From the NCBI RefSeq assembly GCF_040359615.1, contig NZ_CP132942.1:1736001-1800000 (forward strand): DNA of 64,000 nucleotides, read 5' to 3'. This DNA is from Tunturibacter psychrotolerans. GTDB lineage: Bacteria > Acidobacteriota > Terriglobia > Terriglobales > Acidobacteriaceae. The position numbers were made by a program, and so were the translations under genes. Of the stretch, positions 8,616 through 17,735 are shown piece by piece (position 1 is the stretch's first letter; every line of letters starts with the position of its first letter). The notes beneath the pieces are model-generated. The model saw nothing but the letters and a program-made list of their open reading frames with translations, was not told the DNA's origin and made no database searches.

Positions 8616-9032
8616 TTGTCACAACGCACATTCAGCATCATCAAGCCGGACGCCGTTCGTAAGGGCTACTCCGCAGCTATCCTGGCCGAGATTGAAAAGG
8701 CAGGGTTTAAGATTGTTTCGATCAAACGGCTTTCCATTTCGAAGGCGCAGGCTGAAGGGTTCTATTACGTTCACGCGTCGCGTCCGTTCTTCGGCGAACT
8801 GACCGAGTTCATGTCGAGCGGCCCCATTTTTCCGATGGTGCTCGAGAAGGATAACGCGATTGCCGATCTGCGGAAGTTGATGGGCGCGACCAATCCGGCC
8901 CAGGCGGATGAGGGGACGATTCGCAAGAAGTTCGCATCGTCGATTGGAGAGAACGCTATCCATGGTTCAGACGCCGAGGATACGGCTGCATTTGAGATTG
9001 GGTACTTCTTTGCCGGTTACGAACTGAAATAA
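8616..9032 (+). CDS. ndk: Nucleoside diphosphate kinase
   Basis: This 138-residue enzyme transfers the gamma-phosphate of ATP to nucleoside diphosphates through a phosphohistidine. The N-terminal block [10 protein letters not shown] and the active-site block [20 protein letters not shown], containing the catalytic His, are both intact. The length is typical. The start is a TTG at 8616 preceded by TAGGAGA (8604-8610), and no in-frame ATG would give a full N-terminus. It is followed after about 125 bp by a HAD hydrolase on the same strand. Confidence 0.97.
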   Translation: MSQRTFSIIKPDAVRKGYSAAILAEIEKAGFKIVSIKRLSISKAQAEGFYYVHASRPFFGELTEFMSSGPIFPMVLEKDNAIADLRKLMGATNPAQADEGTIRKKFASSIGENAIHGSDAEDTAAFEIGYFFAGYELK

Positions 9033-9158
9033 CTCGATTGATAGATGAAGTTCAGCGGCGGTAGTGCGATCGGAGTTTTGGTCGGCTATCCGCCTTGAAT
9101 TTTGTCGGAAGCGAGAGCGTCTGGCTCTTGGCACCGACGAGAAGCAAGGAGAAATTTG

Positions 9159-9782
9159 ATGTTAGCTGCACCTTCGAAGTTGAAGTTACCGAAGGGGTCT
9201 TTCAAGGCCTATCTGTTCGATTGCGATGGAACGATTGTTGACTCGATGCCACTGCATTACATCGCGTGGAAGACGGTTCTAGCGGAATGGAACTGTGAGT
9301 TTGGAGAACAGACGTTCTATGCGTGGGGTGGAATGCCGGTATCCGAGATTATCTCCGCGCTGAATGTGCGAGACGGATTGGCGATGCCCGGGGAAGAAGT
9401 GGCAAAGCGGAAGGAGGCACTGTACTTCGAAATTCTTCCTGAGTTGAAAGCGGTGCCGGAAGTGCTCGAACATATCGAATTTAGCCATGGGCAAATCCCA
9501 TTTGCAGTGGTATCAGGCAGTACAAGGGATTCTGTAACTTCTTCGCTGGAGGTGCTGGGTCTTCTGGACAAATTCGAAACGTTGGTATGTGCGGGAGATT
9601 ACGAACGGAGCAAACCCGATCCAGAGCCCTTTTTGATTGCAGCTAAGCGGCTCGGAGTGAGTCCAGAGGACTGCCTGGTTTTTGAAGACACGGAGATGGG
9701 GATTCAGGCAGCGACGGCGGCCGGGATGGCTTCGGTGAAGATATTACAACCGTGGGAGCGGGAGGAACACTCTGGTACATAG
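9159..9782 (+). CDS. HAD-superfamily sugar-phosphatase / beta-phosphoglucomutase-like hydrolase
   Basis: The 207-residue protein carries HAD motif I FDCDGTIVDSMP, motif II in VVSGSTRDSV, the Lys-containing KPDPEPFL and motif IV VFEDTEMGIQAA. The alpha-helical C1 cap lies between motifs I and II. This organisation is that of the beta-phosphoglucomutase/YqaB fructose-1-phosphatase group, so a small sugar-phosphate substrate is likely but not identifiable. The ATG at 9159 was chosen because AAGGAGA (9146-9152) lies 6 nt upstream, whereas a longer frame from 9102 has no such site. It converges on the acetyltransferase gene. Confidence 0.88.
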   Translation: MLAAPSKLKLPKGSFKAYLFDCDGTIVDSMPLHYIAWKTVLAEWNCEFGEQTFYAWGGMPVSEIISALNVRDGLAMPGEEVAKRKEALYFEILPELKAVPEVLEHIEFSHGQIPFAVVSGSTRDSVTSSLEVLGLLDKFETLVCAGDYERSKPDPEPFLIAAKRLGVSPEDCLVFEDTEMGIQAATAAGMASVKILQPWEREEHSGT

Positions 9783-9805
9783 TTCGGCAATCGATTAAGG
9801 AGCGC

Positions 9806-10213
9806 TCAGAGCTCTTTGCGGAAATTGATGCATCGATCAACTATTTCGAACCCGAAAGCTTCATGGGCGTTCTTTGAGCTTTCATGGTCGATCCACGTAT
9901 CGGATGCCATTTCTTCGCACCCATGATTACGTGCCCAACTCTCAGCCGCACGCATCAAGGCCTTGCCGATACCCTGACCTCTGAATTGCTCGTAAACAAA
10001 CCAACCTTCAACGAAGGCAACGGGTTGGGCCGGGTCGCAGACGTCGGCGTGTGAACGCAGTCCTACCTGAAGAAGGCCGTTGAGTGTTCGTTCCTCCCAA
10101 TAGGAAATCAGAATCATTGCCGGCAGAGTGCCGTACATGCCGGAGGTGAGCACGCGACCTATTTCCTCACGATGTTCTTCGATGGACGTCTCTGGCCAGA
10201 GCAGCGCACACAT
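9806..10213 (-). CDS. GNAT acetyltransferase resembling aminoglycoside 6'-N-acetyltransferases
   Basis: From the ATG at 10213 the product has 135 residues. The acetyl-CoA loop is FRGQGIGKALMRAAESWARN, followed by CEEMASDTWIDHESS and AHEAFGFEIVDRCINFRK. That ending is characteristic of the AAC(6')-I branch of GNAT enzymes. Family resemblance does not establish antibiotic resistance. The frame stays open and family-like for 15 more codons upstream (KIRQAQISHQDEITK, up to 10258), but the codon where the initiator would be expected is CTC, with an in-frame TAA two codons further up. Translation may therefore begin at 10213 with a shortened N-terminus, or at a rare start codon. Confidence 0.8.
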   Translation of the reverse strand: MCALLWPETSIEEHREEIGRVLTSGMYGTLPAMILISYWEERTLNGLLQVGLRSHADVCDPAQPVAFVEGWFVYEQFRGQGIGKALMRAAESWARNHGCEEMASDTWIDHESSKNAHEAFGFEIVDRCINFRKEL

Positions 10214-10480
10214 TTTTGTGATCTCATCTTGATGTGAGATTTGCGCCTGGCGAATCTTGAGACTTTACTCTGTGCGTGAAGCGCGAGTTGAATCAAACCG
10301 CCGATTTTGCGTGGTCATGGCCATCCGTCTTACGATTACTCTTGACGCTCAGGTGTTATCGCTGTTTCGTACGAACGGTGGTTCACGTATAGTGGCGAGG
10401 GCTGCCGAAGCGAAGAAAATTTTGCTTCAGAACAGACCGAATACCGCCCGCAGGCGGAAAAGTGTACGGGGAGAATGACG

Positions 10481-11584
10481 ATGAGATGGCTGAGGATTAT
10501 GCTGCTTAGCATGACAACTGCGATGGCGGCACATGGCTCGGTAACTAAGGCTTCGTTCGGGACCGCACCGGACGGTACGGCAGTCGAACTTTATACGTTA
10601 AAGAGCGAAGGAATTGAGGCGAGCATTACGACCTTCGGGGCACGCGTAGTTTCGATCAAGACTCCGGACCGCGACGGAAAGATTGCCAATGTAGTGTTGG
10701 GATATAGCGCTTTGGATGGCTACGTTGCGGATAAGTCCACGTACTTTGGCGCGATCGTCGGACGGTATGGGAACCGCATTGCGTTCGGAAAATTTTCTCT
10801 TGATGGTCATCAATATCAGATTCCAACGAACAATGGCGCCAACTCGCTGCATGGCGGCACGGTGGGCTTCGACCGCATGGTTTGGCAGGCCAGGGCCATC
10901 GCAGACGGAGTCGAGATGACATTGGTAAGTAAGGACGGCGACCAGGGCTACCCAGGGACGCTCACCGTGCATGTCCGATACACGGTTCACCACGGTGCAC
11001 TACGCCTCGACTACAGTTCCTCTTCAGACAAAGATACGGTCATCAATCTGACCAATCACTCTTACTTCAACTTGTCGGGTGATGCGAAGAGCACAATTAT
11101 TGATGAAGAAATGATGATTCCAGCTGATCAGTACACGCCGGTAGATTCAGGGCAGATTCCCACGGGAACGTTGGCTTCAGTAGAGGATACGCCGTTTGAT
11201 TTTCGGAAAGCGACTGTGATTGGCGCCAGGATTCACGATGACAATGAACAGTTAAAGATCGGCGGCGGATACGACCACAACTGGGTTCTCCGCGGCAAGA
11301 ACGGAGAGGTAAAGACCGCAGGTCGGGTTTACGATCCCGTGAGCGGGCGCGTTTTGACTGTGACGACGACGGAGCCGGGGGTGCAGTTTTATACGGGCAA
11401 TTCCCTTGATGGAACTCCTTATGGGAGTTCGCAGGAAAGCCATGCGAAAAACACCGGGCTATGTCTGGAGACTCAGTATTTTCCAGATTCACCGAATCAT
11501 CCTGCTTTTCCATCGACCGAGTTGAAGCCGGGCGAAGTGCGGCACAGCACCACTACCTTTACCTTCTCGACTCACGCGAAGTAG
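10481..11584 (+). CDS. galM: Exported aldose 1-epimerase (galactose mutarotase)
   Basis: The product interconverts alpha and beta anomers of hexoses. Family blocks are FGARVVSIKTPDRDG, NGANSLHGG, LTNHSYFNLSGD with the catalytic His, GGYDHNWVL and CLETQYFPDSPN with the catalytic Glu. The start was placed at the ATG at 10481 because GGGGAG lies about 7 nt upstream (an ATG at 10475 is too close). This gives 367 residues. The first 18 or so residues (MRWLRIMLLSMTTAMAAHGS) form a signal peptide, so the enzyme probably works in the periplasm, as other exported GalM proteins do. The CoA-transferase genes follow after 52 bp. Confidence 0.93.
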   Translation: MRWLRIMLLSMTTAMAAHGSVTKASFGTAPDGTAVELYTLKSEGIEASITTFGARVVSIKTPDRDGKIANVVLGYSALDGYVADKSTYFGAIVGRYGNRIAFGKFSLDGHQYQIPTNNGANSLHGGTVGFDRMVWQARAIADGVEMTLVSKDGDQGYPGTLTVHVRYTVHHGALRLDYSSSSDKDTVINLTNHSYFNLSGDAKSTIIDEEMMIPADQYTPVDSGQIPTGTLASVEDTPFDFRKATVIGARIHDDNEQLKIGGGYDHNWVLRGKNGEVKTAGRVYDPVSGRVLTVTTTEPGVQFYTGNSLDGTPYGSSQESHAKNTGLCLETQYFPDSPNHPAFPSTELKPGEVRHSTTTFTFSTHAK

Positions 11585-11636
11585 GCGGTCATAAACGACG
11601 CGGCTTCTTTACTCAGCCGCCTAGGGAATCCTTTCG

Positions 11637-12341
11637 ATGAATAAAGTTGTCCAAACTGCATACGAAGCAGTCGCGGATATCGTTTCCGGTTCGACGGTGA
11701 TGCTTGGAGGTTTCGGGCTTTGCGGGATTCCGGAGAATCTGATTGCCGCGCTAGTGGAGCGCCGCGTAACCGGGCTACACACGATCAGCAACAATATGGG
11801 CGTCGACGGCTTCGGTATGGGACTGATGCTTGAAGCTGGGATGATTGCTTCACACGTCGGAAGCTATGTGGGCGAAAACCGACGGCTGGAGGCTCTGGTA
11901 TTGAAGAAAGAGCTCGATCTTACGCTGATTCCGCAGGGAACGCTGGCTGAACGAATTCGTGCGGGTGGTGCCGGCATCCCAGCGTTTTATGTGCCGACCG
12001 GATTGGGAACTGTGGTGGCCGAAGGGAAAGAAACGCGCAAAATCGGAGATCGGACTTACGTCCTAGAACCTTCACTGAATGCCGACGTCGCGTTAATCAA
12101 AGCGTGGAAGGGCGACCGACTAGGGAATCTGGTGTATCGGAAGACGGCGAGAAACTTTAATCCGGCGATGGCGACTGCCGCGAAATTAACAATTGCCGAA
12201 ATCGAGGAACTGGTTGAGCCGGGAGAGCTGAATCCGGACCACGTCGTTACCCCGGGGATCTATGTGAACCGGGTTGTGGTCGGCGCAGCTTATCGTAAGC
12301 CGATTGAGTCGAAGTTCATCAAGTCTGGAGGTGCCGCGTGA
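11637..12341 (+). CDS. scoA: 3-oxoacid (succinyl/acetoacetate) CoA-transferase subunit A
   Basis: The 234-residue A subunit of a class I CoA-transferase moves CoA between succinyl-CoA and a 3-oxoacid. The signature GGFGLCGIPENLI is at residues 24-36, and TISNNMGVDGFGMGLML and FNPAMATAA follow. The length matches ScoA/PcaI. It overlaps the B subunit by 4 bp (GTGA), indicating translational coupling. A role in ketone-body or beta-ketoadipate metabolism is possible, but no pathway genes are adjacent to decide. Confidence 0.95.
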   Translation: MNKVVQTAYEAVADIVSGSTVMLGGFGLCGIPENLIAALVERRVTGLHTISNNMGVDGFGMGLMLEAGMIASHVGSYVGENRRLEALVLKKELDLTLIPQGTLAERIRAGGAGIPAFYVPTGLGTVVAEGKETRKIGDRTYVLEPSLNADVALIKAWKGDRLGNLVYRKTARNFNPAMATAAKLTIAEIEELVEPGELNPDHVVTPGIYVNRVVVGAAYRKPIESKFIKSGGAA

Positions 12342-13003
12342 CAGGCAAAGAGCGGATTGCGCGGCGGATTGCGCGAGAGTTTCGAGACGGTTTTTATGTG
12401 AATCTTGGTATCGGGCTGCCGACCATGATTGCTGAATACGTACCTGCGGGGATCGACGTTATGTTCCAGTCGGAGAATGGAATGCTCGGTGTCGGCGGGC
12501 CTCCGACCGATGACTGCGCTGACCCCGACCTCATCAACGCAGGGAAGCAGCCGGTGACGGAACTGCCGGGATGCTCGTTTTTCGCGAGCGAGGAGTCGTT
12601 CGCGATGATTCGGGGCGGACACATGGATATGAGCATCCTCGGAGCGATGCAAGTCGACGAGCATGGCAATCTCGCAAACTGGACGATTCCGGGAAAGATG
12701 GTGAAGGGCATGGGAGGCGCAATGGACTTGGTGGCGGGGGCACGTCGCGTGATCGTTGCTATGGAACATCAGACCAAAGATGGAGCTTCGAGGATTTTGA
12801 AAGAATGCACATTGCCGCTGACCGGACAGCGTGTGGTCCATGACATCGTGACGGAACTTTGTTGGATTCGCGTAAGCCCCGAAGGGCTGGTGTTGACTGA
12901 GGTAGCCGATGGGATGGACGCCGCTGAGGTGCAATCCCGGACCGAGGCGAGACTACTTGTTTCGCCAGATCTGCGTCTGATGACCGTCAACGCATCAGGG
13001 TAG
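12338..13003 (+). CDS. scoB: 3-oxoacid CoA-transferase subunit B
   Basis: The 221-residue B subunit carries the catalytic glutamate in [13 protein letters not shown], which forms the enzyme-CoA thioester. It also has [15 protein letters not shown] near the N-terminus and [15 protein letters not shown] in the middle, all standard for ScoB/PcaJ. The start is the GTG at 12338, nested in the scoA stop. No gene follows on this transcript. The next element is the cobalamin riboswitch about 85 bp downstream. Confidence 0.95.
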   Translation: MTGKERIARRIAREFRDGFYVNLGIGLPTMIAEYVPAGIDVMFQSENGMLGVGGPPTDDCADPDLINAGKQPVTELPGCSFFASEESFAMIRGGHMDMSILGAMQVDEHGNLANWTIPGKMVKGMGGAMDLVAGARRVIVAMEHQTKDGASRILKECTLPLTGQRVVHDIVTELCWIRVSPEGLVLTEVADGMDAAEVQSRTEARLLVSPDLRLMTVNASG

Positions 13004-13085
13004 TGGGCGATTTGCTTGCCGGCCGATTTTCGAGTCGACGTGAGTGTGACATCGCAACGATTTCGTTGTGGTATAACGAAATCTG

Positions 13086-13260
13086 TCTCGGGTGCCCATC
13101 AGGGCATAACAGGGAAGTCCGGTGAAGAGCCGGCGCGGTTCCGCCACTGTAAGTGAGGATAGCTGCTTTGAAGTACCACTTGGCCAATGGCTAGGGAAGG
13201 TAAAGCGGCGTGCAGGTCACCTGCCACCTCCAAGCCAGGAGACCTACCCGAGAGTAACCG
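13086..13260 (+). promoter_or_regulatory. Cobalamin (B12) riboswitch upstream of the chelatase operon
   Basis: The conserved elements of the cobalamin aptamer occur in order: GGTGCCC (13091-13097), the CAGGGAAGTCCGGTG block, the B12-box core GGTTCCGCCACTGT (13137-13150), and the closing AAGCCAGGAGACCTACC (13232-13248). A possible -10, TATAAC, is at 13072-13077. About 115 nt of leader separates the aptamer from the cobN start, enough for an expression platform. A 5-bp hairpin GCAGA/TCTGC at 13261-13272 immediately follows. By family precedent, adenosyl- or other cobalamin binding should lower expression of the operon. Confidence 0.93.
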
Positions 13261-13373
13261 GCAGACTTCTGCGGAGAACAAGAAGATGCATGATCGCTAT
13301 TCTTATACGGTTTTCTCATCTGGAGCTCTTTCCATCGAACCTGTTGCCTTAGCGTCGGGAAGAGGTGTGAGCT

Positions 13374-16300
13374 TTGAGTGAGATGCATCGTCAACGTGTA
13401 GTACGGGCAGACGGTCGCCCCGTGAACATTGTGCAGCGGCGTGCGCATCTCTCCTATTGTTTTTCCGGCTGCTGTTGCGGGAGGATTGAGCGCGGCTATG
13501 CACAGGTGCCCGCCGAAACATACAAGGAAGAGTGGACTCGCCGGAAGATGCGAAATGCGGTCCATCTTACGAAGGCGGGATGTCTCGGACCCTGTGTTTT
13601 ATCAAATGTGGCGAGCTTAGTCTTTGATGGAAGGGCAGTGTGGTTTCATTCTGTCAACACACCCTGGCAAGTGAAACAGATATTTGAATACATTGATGCG
13701 ATGTTAGAAGCGGATCGCTTTTTGCAGCCGCCAGAAGAATTGCTTGAATATGTCTTTAACTTTTACGACTGGGACGCTCGGCCTCCGGCTTCGGTCTCGA
13801 TTGCCTCTGAGAATGCGGTACAGGAAGAAGTACAGGGCATTGCCCTTTTTACGCATGCGGACACAGACTTGGTGACGCTTCAAAACGCGCGCCCTGGACT
13901 TCCAGGAGACATCAATGTTTTTCCTTATTCCTTGAATAGTCTGCGTAGTGAGGAACAGATGGTTGCGCTGTTAGCGGGAGCTCTGGCGCGGGCTCGCATT
14001 ATCGTGTTGCGTTTGCACGGGCCATTGAGTTCGGTTGCTGGATTCCAGCTTCTTAGCGCCATGTGCGCTACGCAGAATCGATTCCTCGTCGTGGTGAGCG
14101 GTGTCGGCGAGATGAATCCCGAATTTCTTCGTGCCAGTACTGTCGATCCCGATGTCGTCGCGTCCGTGACGACTTATCTGGAGCGTGGTGGAACATCTAA
14201 TCTTAGGGAATGCTTAAAATACTTGTCCGACCGTCTGCTGCTCACTGGGCATGGTTACGAGAAACCTACAACTCCCGCCGAGCACGGCATCTACATGCAG
14301 GATTTAGAGCACGCGGGATACGAGGACTGGCTGCAGCGTGCAGATCGTACGAAGCCGACCGCAGCCATTCTCTTCTATCGCGCTCATCTTCTCAGCGGGA
14401 ATACTGCCTTCGTTGATGCTCTGGCTGAGGCAGTGGAGTCGCACGGCTTAAACGCGCTCTGCATATTTACATCTAGCATGAAGGCTCTGGATAACGATTT
14501 TCCGGCCGCGCTCCGACTGGTTGAAGGACGCGCTAATGTCATCGTCACCACGTTGTCATTTGCAATGGGAGAGATCAACGCCGGCGATGTGACACTTGCC
14601 GGTGAGAACATTTCAATCCTAGAGAGAATGGGAATTCCGGTGATCCAGGCAATCCCGAGCGGGATGACAAGGGGAAACTGGGAAGTGTCTCGGCGTGGTT
14701 TAAATGCGCTGGACACCGCGATCAACGTAGCGCTTCCGGAGTTTGATGGCCGCATCATCTCGGTTCCGATCTCGTTTAAAGAGCGGGGCAATGCTCAATC
14801 CGGGGATCTATATGTCCCTCACCCTGGGCGCGTAGACCGCGTTGCTGGAATTGCCGCTCGGCTTGCGAAACTCCAGACCCTGGCCAATCCATATAAGCGT
14901 GTTGCGTTTGTTCTTACAAATTCATCGACCAAGGCTGCCCAGGTAGGAAATGCTGTCGGACTAGATTCGCCGGCGAGCCTGCTGAACCTGCTGCAAGCAA
15001 TGAAAGGACGCCGCTACAGGATCGGAGACCTGCCAAAGTCTGCCGATTATCTTATTCACGATCTTCTTTCGCGCGGGACATATGACGACGCACATCCCCT
15101 CAATGAGGGAAGCGCTCATCGATATTCGCGCGTAGTCTATCGGCAACGCTTCGAACGTTATCCTGATGTCCCAAAGAAACGGATGATCGATTTGTGGGGG
15201 CAGCCTGCTGATCGCGGATACACACTGCGATCGTCTTCGCCGAAGATCGATAAGAAGCTGATGAGCGATGTTGCGATGAAGATTGCTGCGATGGACTTTG
15301 AACCATGGAGTGATACCGACGACTACCTGTTTGCGGCAATGCATCTGGGGAATGCGCTGATAGCAATTCAACCGCCGCGTGGCTACGGGCTTAACCCTGA
15401 CGCCATTTATCACACTCCTGATCTTCCACCGACGCACCACTACACTGCGTTCTATCAGTGGCTCTCGACTTCAGTAGAAGAAGGTGGATGGGGCGCTAAT
15501 GCCATCGTGCACGTCGGAAAGCACGGAACGCTCGAATGGTTGCCGGGAAAATCTGTCGGCTTGTCGGGAGACTGTTTCCCGGATTTGCTGATCGAAGACA
15601 TGCCGCTTATCTATCCGTTCATTATTAACGATCCAGGAGAAGGTAGTCAGTCGAAGCGCAGAGGTCATGCGGTGATTGTGGATCATTTAACCCCGCCAAT
15701 GACTAGTGCAGAAACCTACGGGCCGCTCGCAGCATTGAACCAATTGGTGAACGAGTACTACGCGGTGGAGAAGCTGGACCCATCAAAGCTCCCTTTCATT
15801 CAACAACAGATTTGGGAGCTGATTCAGGATGCAAATCTAAAAACTGATCTCGATCTGAAAAACATGTTGTCGCGCGACCATGGGGATCATAAACACGATT
15901 GGGAGGACGAACTCACGCCAGAGGGGGTCCCCGTCACTCTTGCAGAGATGAGCGGAAGTGAGGTCGCGCATCTGATCGAAGATATTGATGGGTATCTGTG
16001 CGAGCTTGGCATGGCGCAAATTCGTGATGGTCTGCACATACTCGGTAATATGCCTCCGCTTCCCGAGATGCTTCGCTCGATGACTCGGTTGGCGAACGTG
16101 GGCTCGCCCAGCCTTTTGGATGCGCTCGCCCGTAATCTCCAGTTTGGTTATCAGGAACTTCTCGACGCGCCAGGGAAAAGGCTTGATGTTGCAGTCACTC
16201 TCTCTGGGACTGTTTGTTATACGCATGCCGATGTACTCGAGATGCTGGATCGAATGGCGTTGAATCTTTATACAAGACTCGAAGAAACCGGTTTTCGCAT

Positions 16301-17735
16301 CGATGTGTCCGAGGAGTTTCAACGTGAGATAGTGGGGGCTGCGTCGAAAGAGGTTACGGCGGCTCTTACATTCGCCTGTCAACAGATAGTTCCGAATCTG
16401 GAACGCGTTAATGAAGAGGTTGAGCACGTTCTCGACGCTCTGGAAGGCCGCTATGTTCCGGCAGGTCCGGCGGGTGCGCCGACGCGTGGGATGGCGCACA
16501 TCCTTCCCACAGGCAGAAACTTCTACGCGGTTGATCCTCGGGCGCTTCCTTCTGAAGCTTCGTGGCGCGTAGGCCAGCAGCTTGCTCGCGAGGCGATAGA
16601 ACGATATCGTGTTGAGGAAAATCAATACCCTGAGACAGTTGGGCTCAGCGCGTGGGGCACCTCGCAGATGCGAACGCATGGTGACGACGTGAGCGAGGTT
16701 CTGGCGCTACTTGGTGTGCAGCCGATCTGGAATAAACAGTCGAGGCGTCCTGAGGGAATGACTTTGATTTCACTAGAAAAGCTCGGGAGGCCGCGCATTG
16801 ATGTCACTCTTCGCATCAGCGGCTTTTTTCGAGATGCGTTTCCTCATCTGATTGACATGATCGACGACGCGGTCTCGCTCGTCATTCAGCAGGACGAGCC
16901 TTTGGAGATGAATTTCCCAAAAAAACACTATTTATGGGACCTTGAAAAAAATAGGGCTCAGGGAGTTGAAGAAGCTGAGGCATCCGCGCGGTACAGAGTT
17001 TTTGGGGCGAAACCCGGTACGTACGGCGCGGGTATCCAGGCGCTGCTGGAGACACGGCACTGGAAGAGTGACGAAGATATCGCTCAGGTGTTTCTCGAAT
17101 GGGGCGGCTATGCATATGGCAACGCGGCGAACGGTGTTGATGCGCGGCATGTCTTTGCGGAACGATTGAAGAGCGTACAGGTCGCGCTGCATAATCAGGA
17201 CAACCGGGAACACGACATCTTTGATTCTGATGATTATTTTCAGTTCCACGGTGGTATGGTGGCGACCATCCGAGCGCTTACTGGGGTACAACCGAAGGCT
17301 TACTTTGGCGATAACTCCCGGCCGGATGCTGTGCGCGTGCGGGACCTGCGTGAAGAGGCATTGCGTGTCTATCGCTCACGAGTGGTCAACCCTAAATGGA
17401 TCGAGAGTATAAAGCGCCACGGCTACAAGGGTGGACTGGAGCTAACAGCGACAGTCGATTACATCTTCGGCTTTGACGCGACTGCACATGTAGCTCCAGA
17501 TTTTATCTATGAAGGGCTCGCCCAAGTGTATGCCCTCGAAGTGAATACCCAGGACTTCCTGAAACAATCAAATCCTTGGGCGTTGAATGCGATTGCCGAA
17601 CGTCTGCTCGAAGCAAATGAGCGTGGGCTGTGGGAAGACCCCAAGCCGCAGACACTTGAAGCGTTACGTGAAGTTCTGTTCGATAGCGAAACCCTGCTGG
17701 AACTACGTGGTGAGACGAGAAGGAGCGCGGTATGA
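13374..17735 (+). CDS. cobN: CobN-like cobalt/magnesium chelatase large subunit with N-terminal Cys-rich ferredoxin-like domain
   Basis: The 1453-residue protein belongs to the CobN/ChlH family, which inserts Co(II) or Mg(II) into a tetrapyrrole ring using ATP-driven partners. Diagnostic blocks include HVGKHGTLEWLPGKSVGLSG and, near the end, ATVDYIFGFDATAHVAPDFI. Ahead of the chelatase is an extra domain of about 110 residues with cysteines at 29, 33-35, 70 and 74 (YCFSGCCCGR and AGCLGPC). This spacing recalls thioredoxin-fold [2Fe-2S] ferredoxins. The TTG at 13374 has GAAGAGG 7 nt upstream. The ATG at 13383 is the alternative start. The riboswitch upstream supports a cobalt role. The stop overlaps the partner ATPase gene by 4 bp. 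Confidence 0.93.
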   Translation: MSEMHRQRVVRADGRPVNIVQRRAHLSYCFSGCCCGRIERGYAQVPAETYKEEWTRRKMRNAVHLTKAGCLGPCVLSNVASLVFDGRAVWFHSVNTPWQVKQIFEYIDAMLEADRFLQPPEELLEYVFNFYDWDARPPASVSIASENAVQEEVQGIALFTHADTDLVTLQNARPGLPGDINVFPYSLNSLRSEEQMVALLAGALARARIIVLRLHGPLSSVAGFQLLSAMCATQNRFLVVVSGVGEMNPEFLRASTVDPDVVASVTTYLERGGTSNLRECLKYLSDRLLLTGHGYEKPTTPAEHGIYMQDLEHAGYEDWLQRADRTKPTAAILFYRAHLLSGNTAFVDALAEAVESHGLNALCIFTSSMKALDNDFPAALRLVEGRANVIVTTLSFAMGEINAGDVTLAGENISILERMGIPVIQAIPSGMTRGNWEVSRRGLNALDTAINVALPEFDGRIISVPISFKERGNAQSGDLYVPHPGRVDRVAGIAARLAKLQTLANPYKRVAFVLTNSSTKAAQVGNAVGLDSPASLLNLLQAMKGRRYRIGDLPKSADYLIHDLLSRGTYDDAHPLNEGSAHRYSRVVYRQRFERYPDVPKKRMIDLWGQPADRGYTLRSSSPKIDKKLMSDVAMKIAAMDFEPWSDTDDYLFAAMHLGNALIAIQPPRGYGLNPDAIYHTPDLPPTHHYTAFYQWLSTSVEEGGWGANAIVHVGKHGTLEWLPGKSVGLSGDCFPDLLIEDMPLIYPFIINDPGEGSQSKRRGHAVIVDHLTPPMTSAETYGPLAALNQLVNEYYAVEKLDPSKLPFIQQQIWELIQDANLKTDLDLKNMLSRDHGDHKHDWEDELTPEGVPVTLAEMSGSEVAHLIEDIDGYLCELGMAQIRDGLHILGNMPPLPEMLRSMTRLANVGSPSLLDALARNLQFGYQELLDAPGKRLDVAVTLSGTVCYTHADVLEMLDRMALNLYTRLEETGFRIDVSEEFQREIVGAASKEVTAALTFACQQIVPNLERVNEEVEHVLDALEGRYVPAGPAGAPTRGMAHILPTGRNFYAVDPRALPSEASWRVGQQLAREAIERYRVEENQYPETVGLSAWGTSQMRTHGDDVSEVLALLGVQPIWNKQSRRPEGMTLISLEKLGRPRIDVTLRISGFFRDAFPHLIDMIDDAVSLVIQQDEPLEMNFPKKHYLWDLEKNRAQGVEEAEASARYRVFGAKPGTYGAGIQALLETRHWKSDEDIAQVFLEWGGYAYGNAANGVDARHVFAERLKSVQVALHNQDNREHDIFDSDDYFQFHGGMVATIRALTGVQPKAYFGDNSRPDAVRVRDLREEALRVYRSRVVNPKWIESIKRHGYKGGLELTATVDYIFGFDATAHVAPDFIYEGLAQVYALEVNTQDFLKQSNPWALNAIAERLLEANERGLWEDPKPQTLEALREVLFDSETLLELRGETRRSAV

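Noticed and set aside
10257..10478. 73-codon plus-strand frame before galM
   Set aside because: It begins with TTG without a ribosome site, has a random-looking sequence and ends inside the galM ribosome-binding region.
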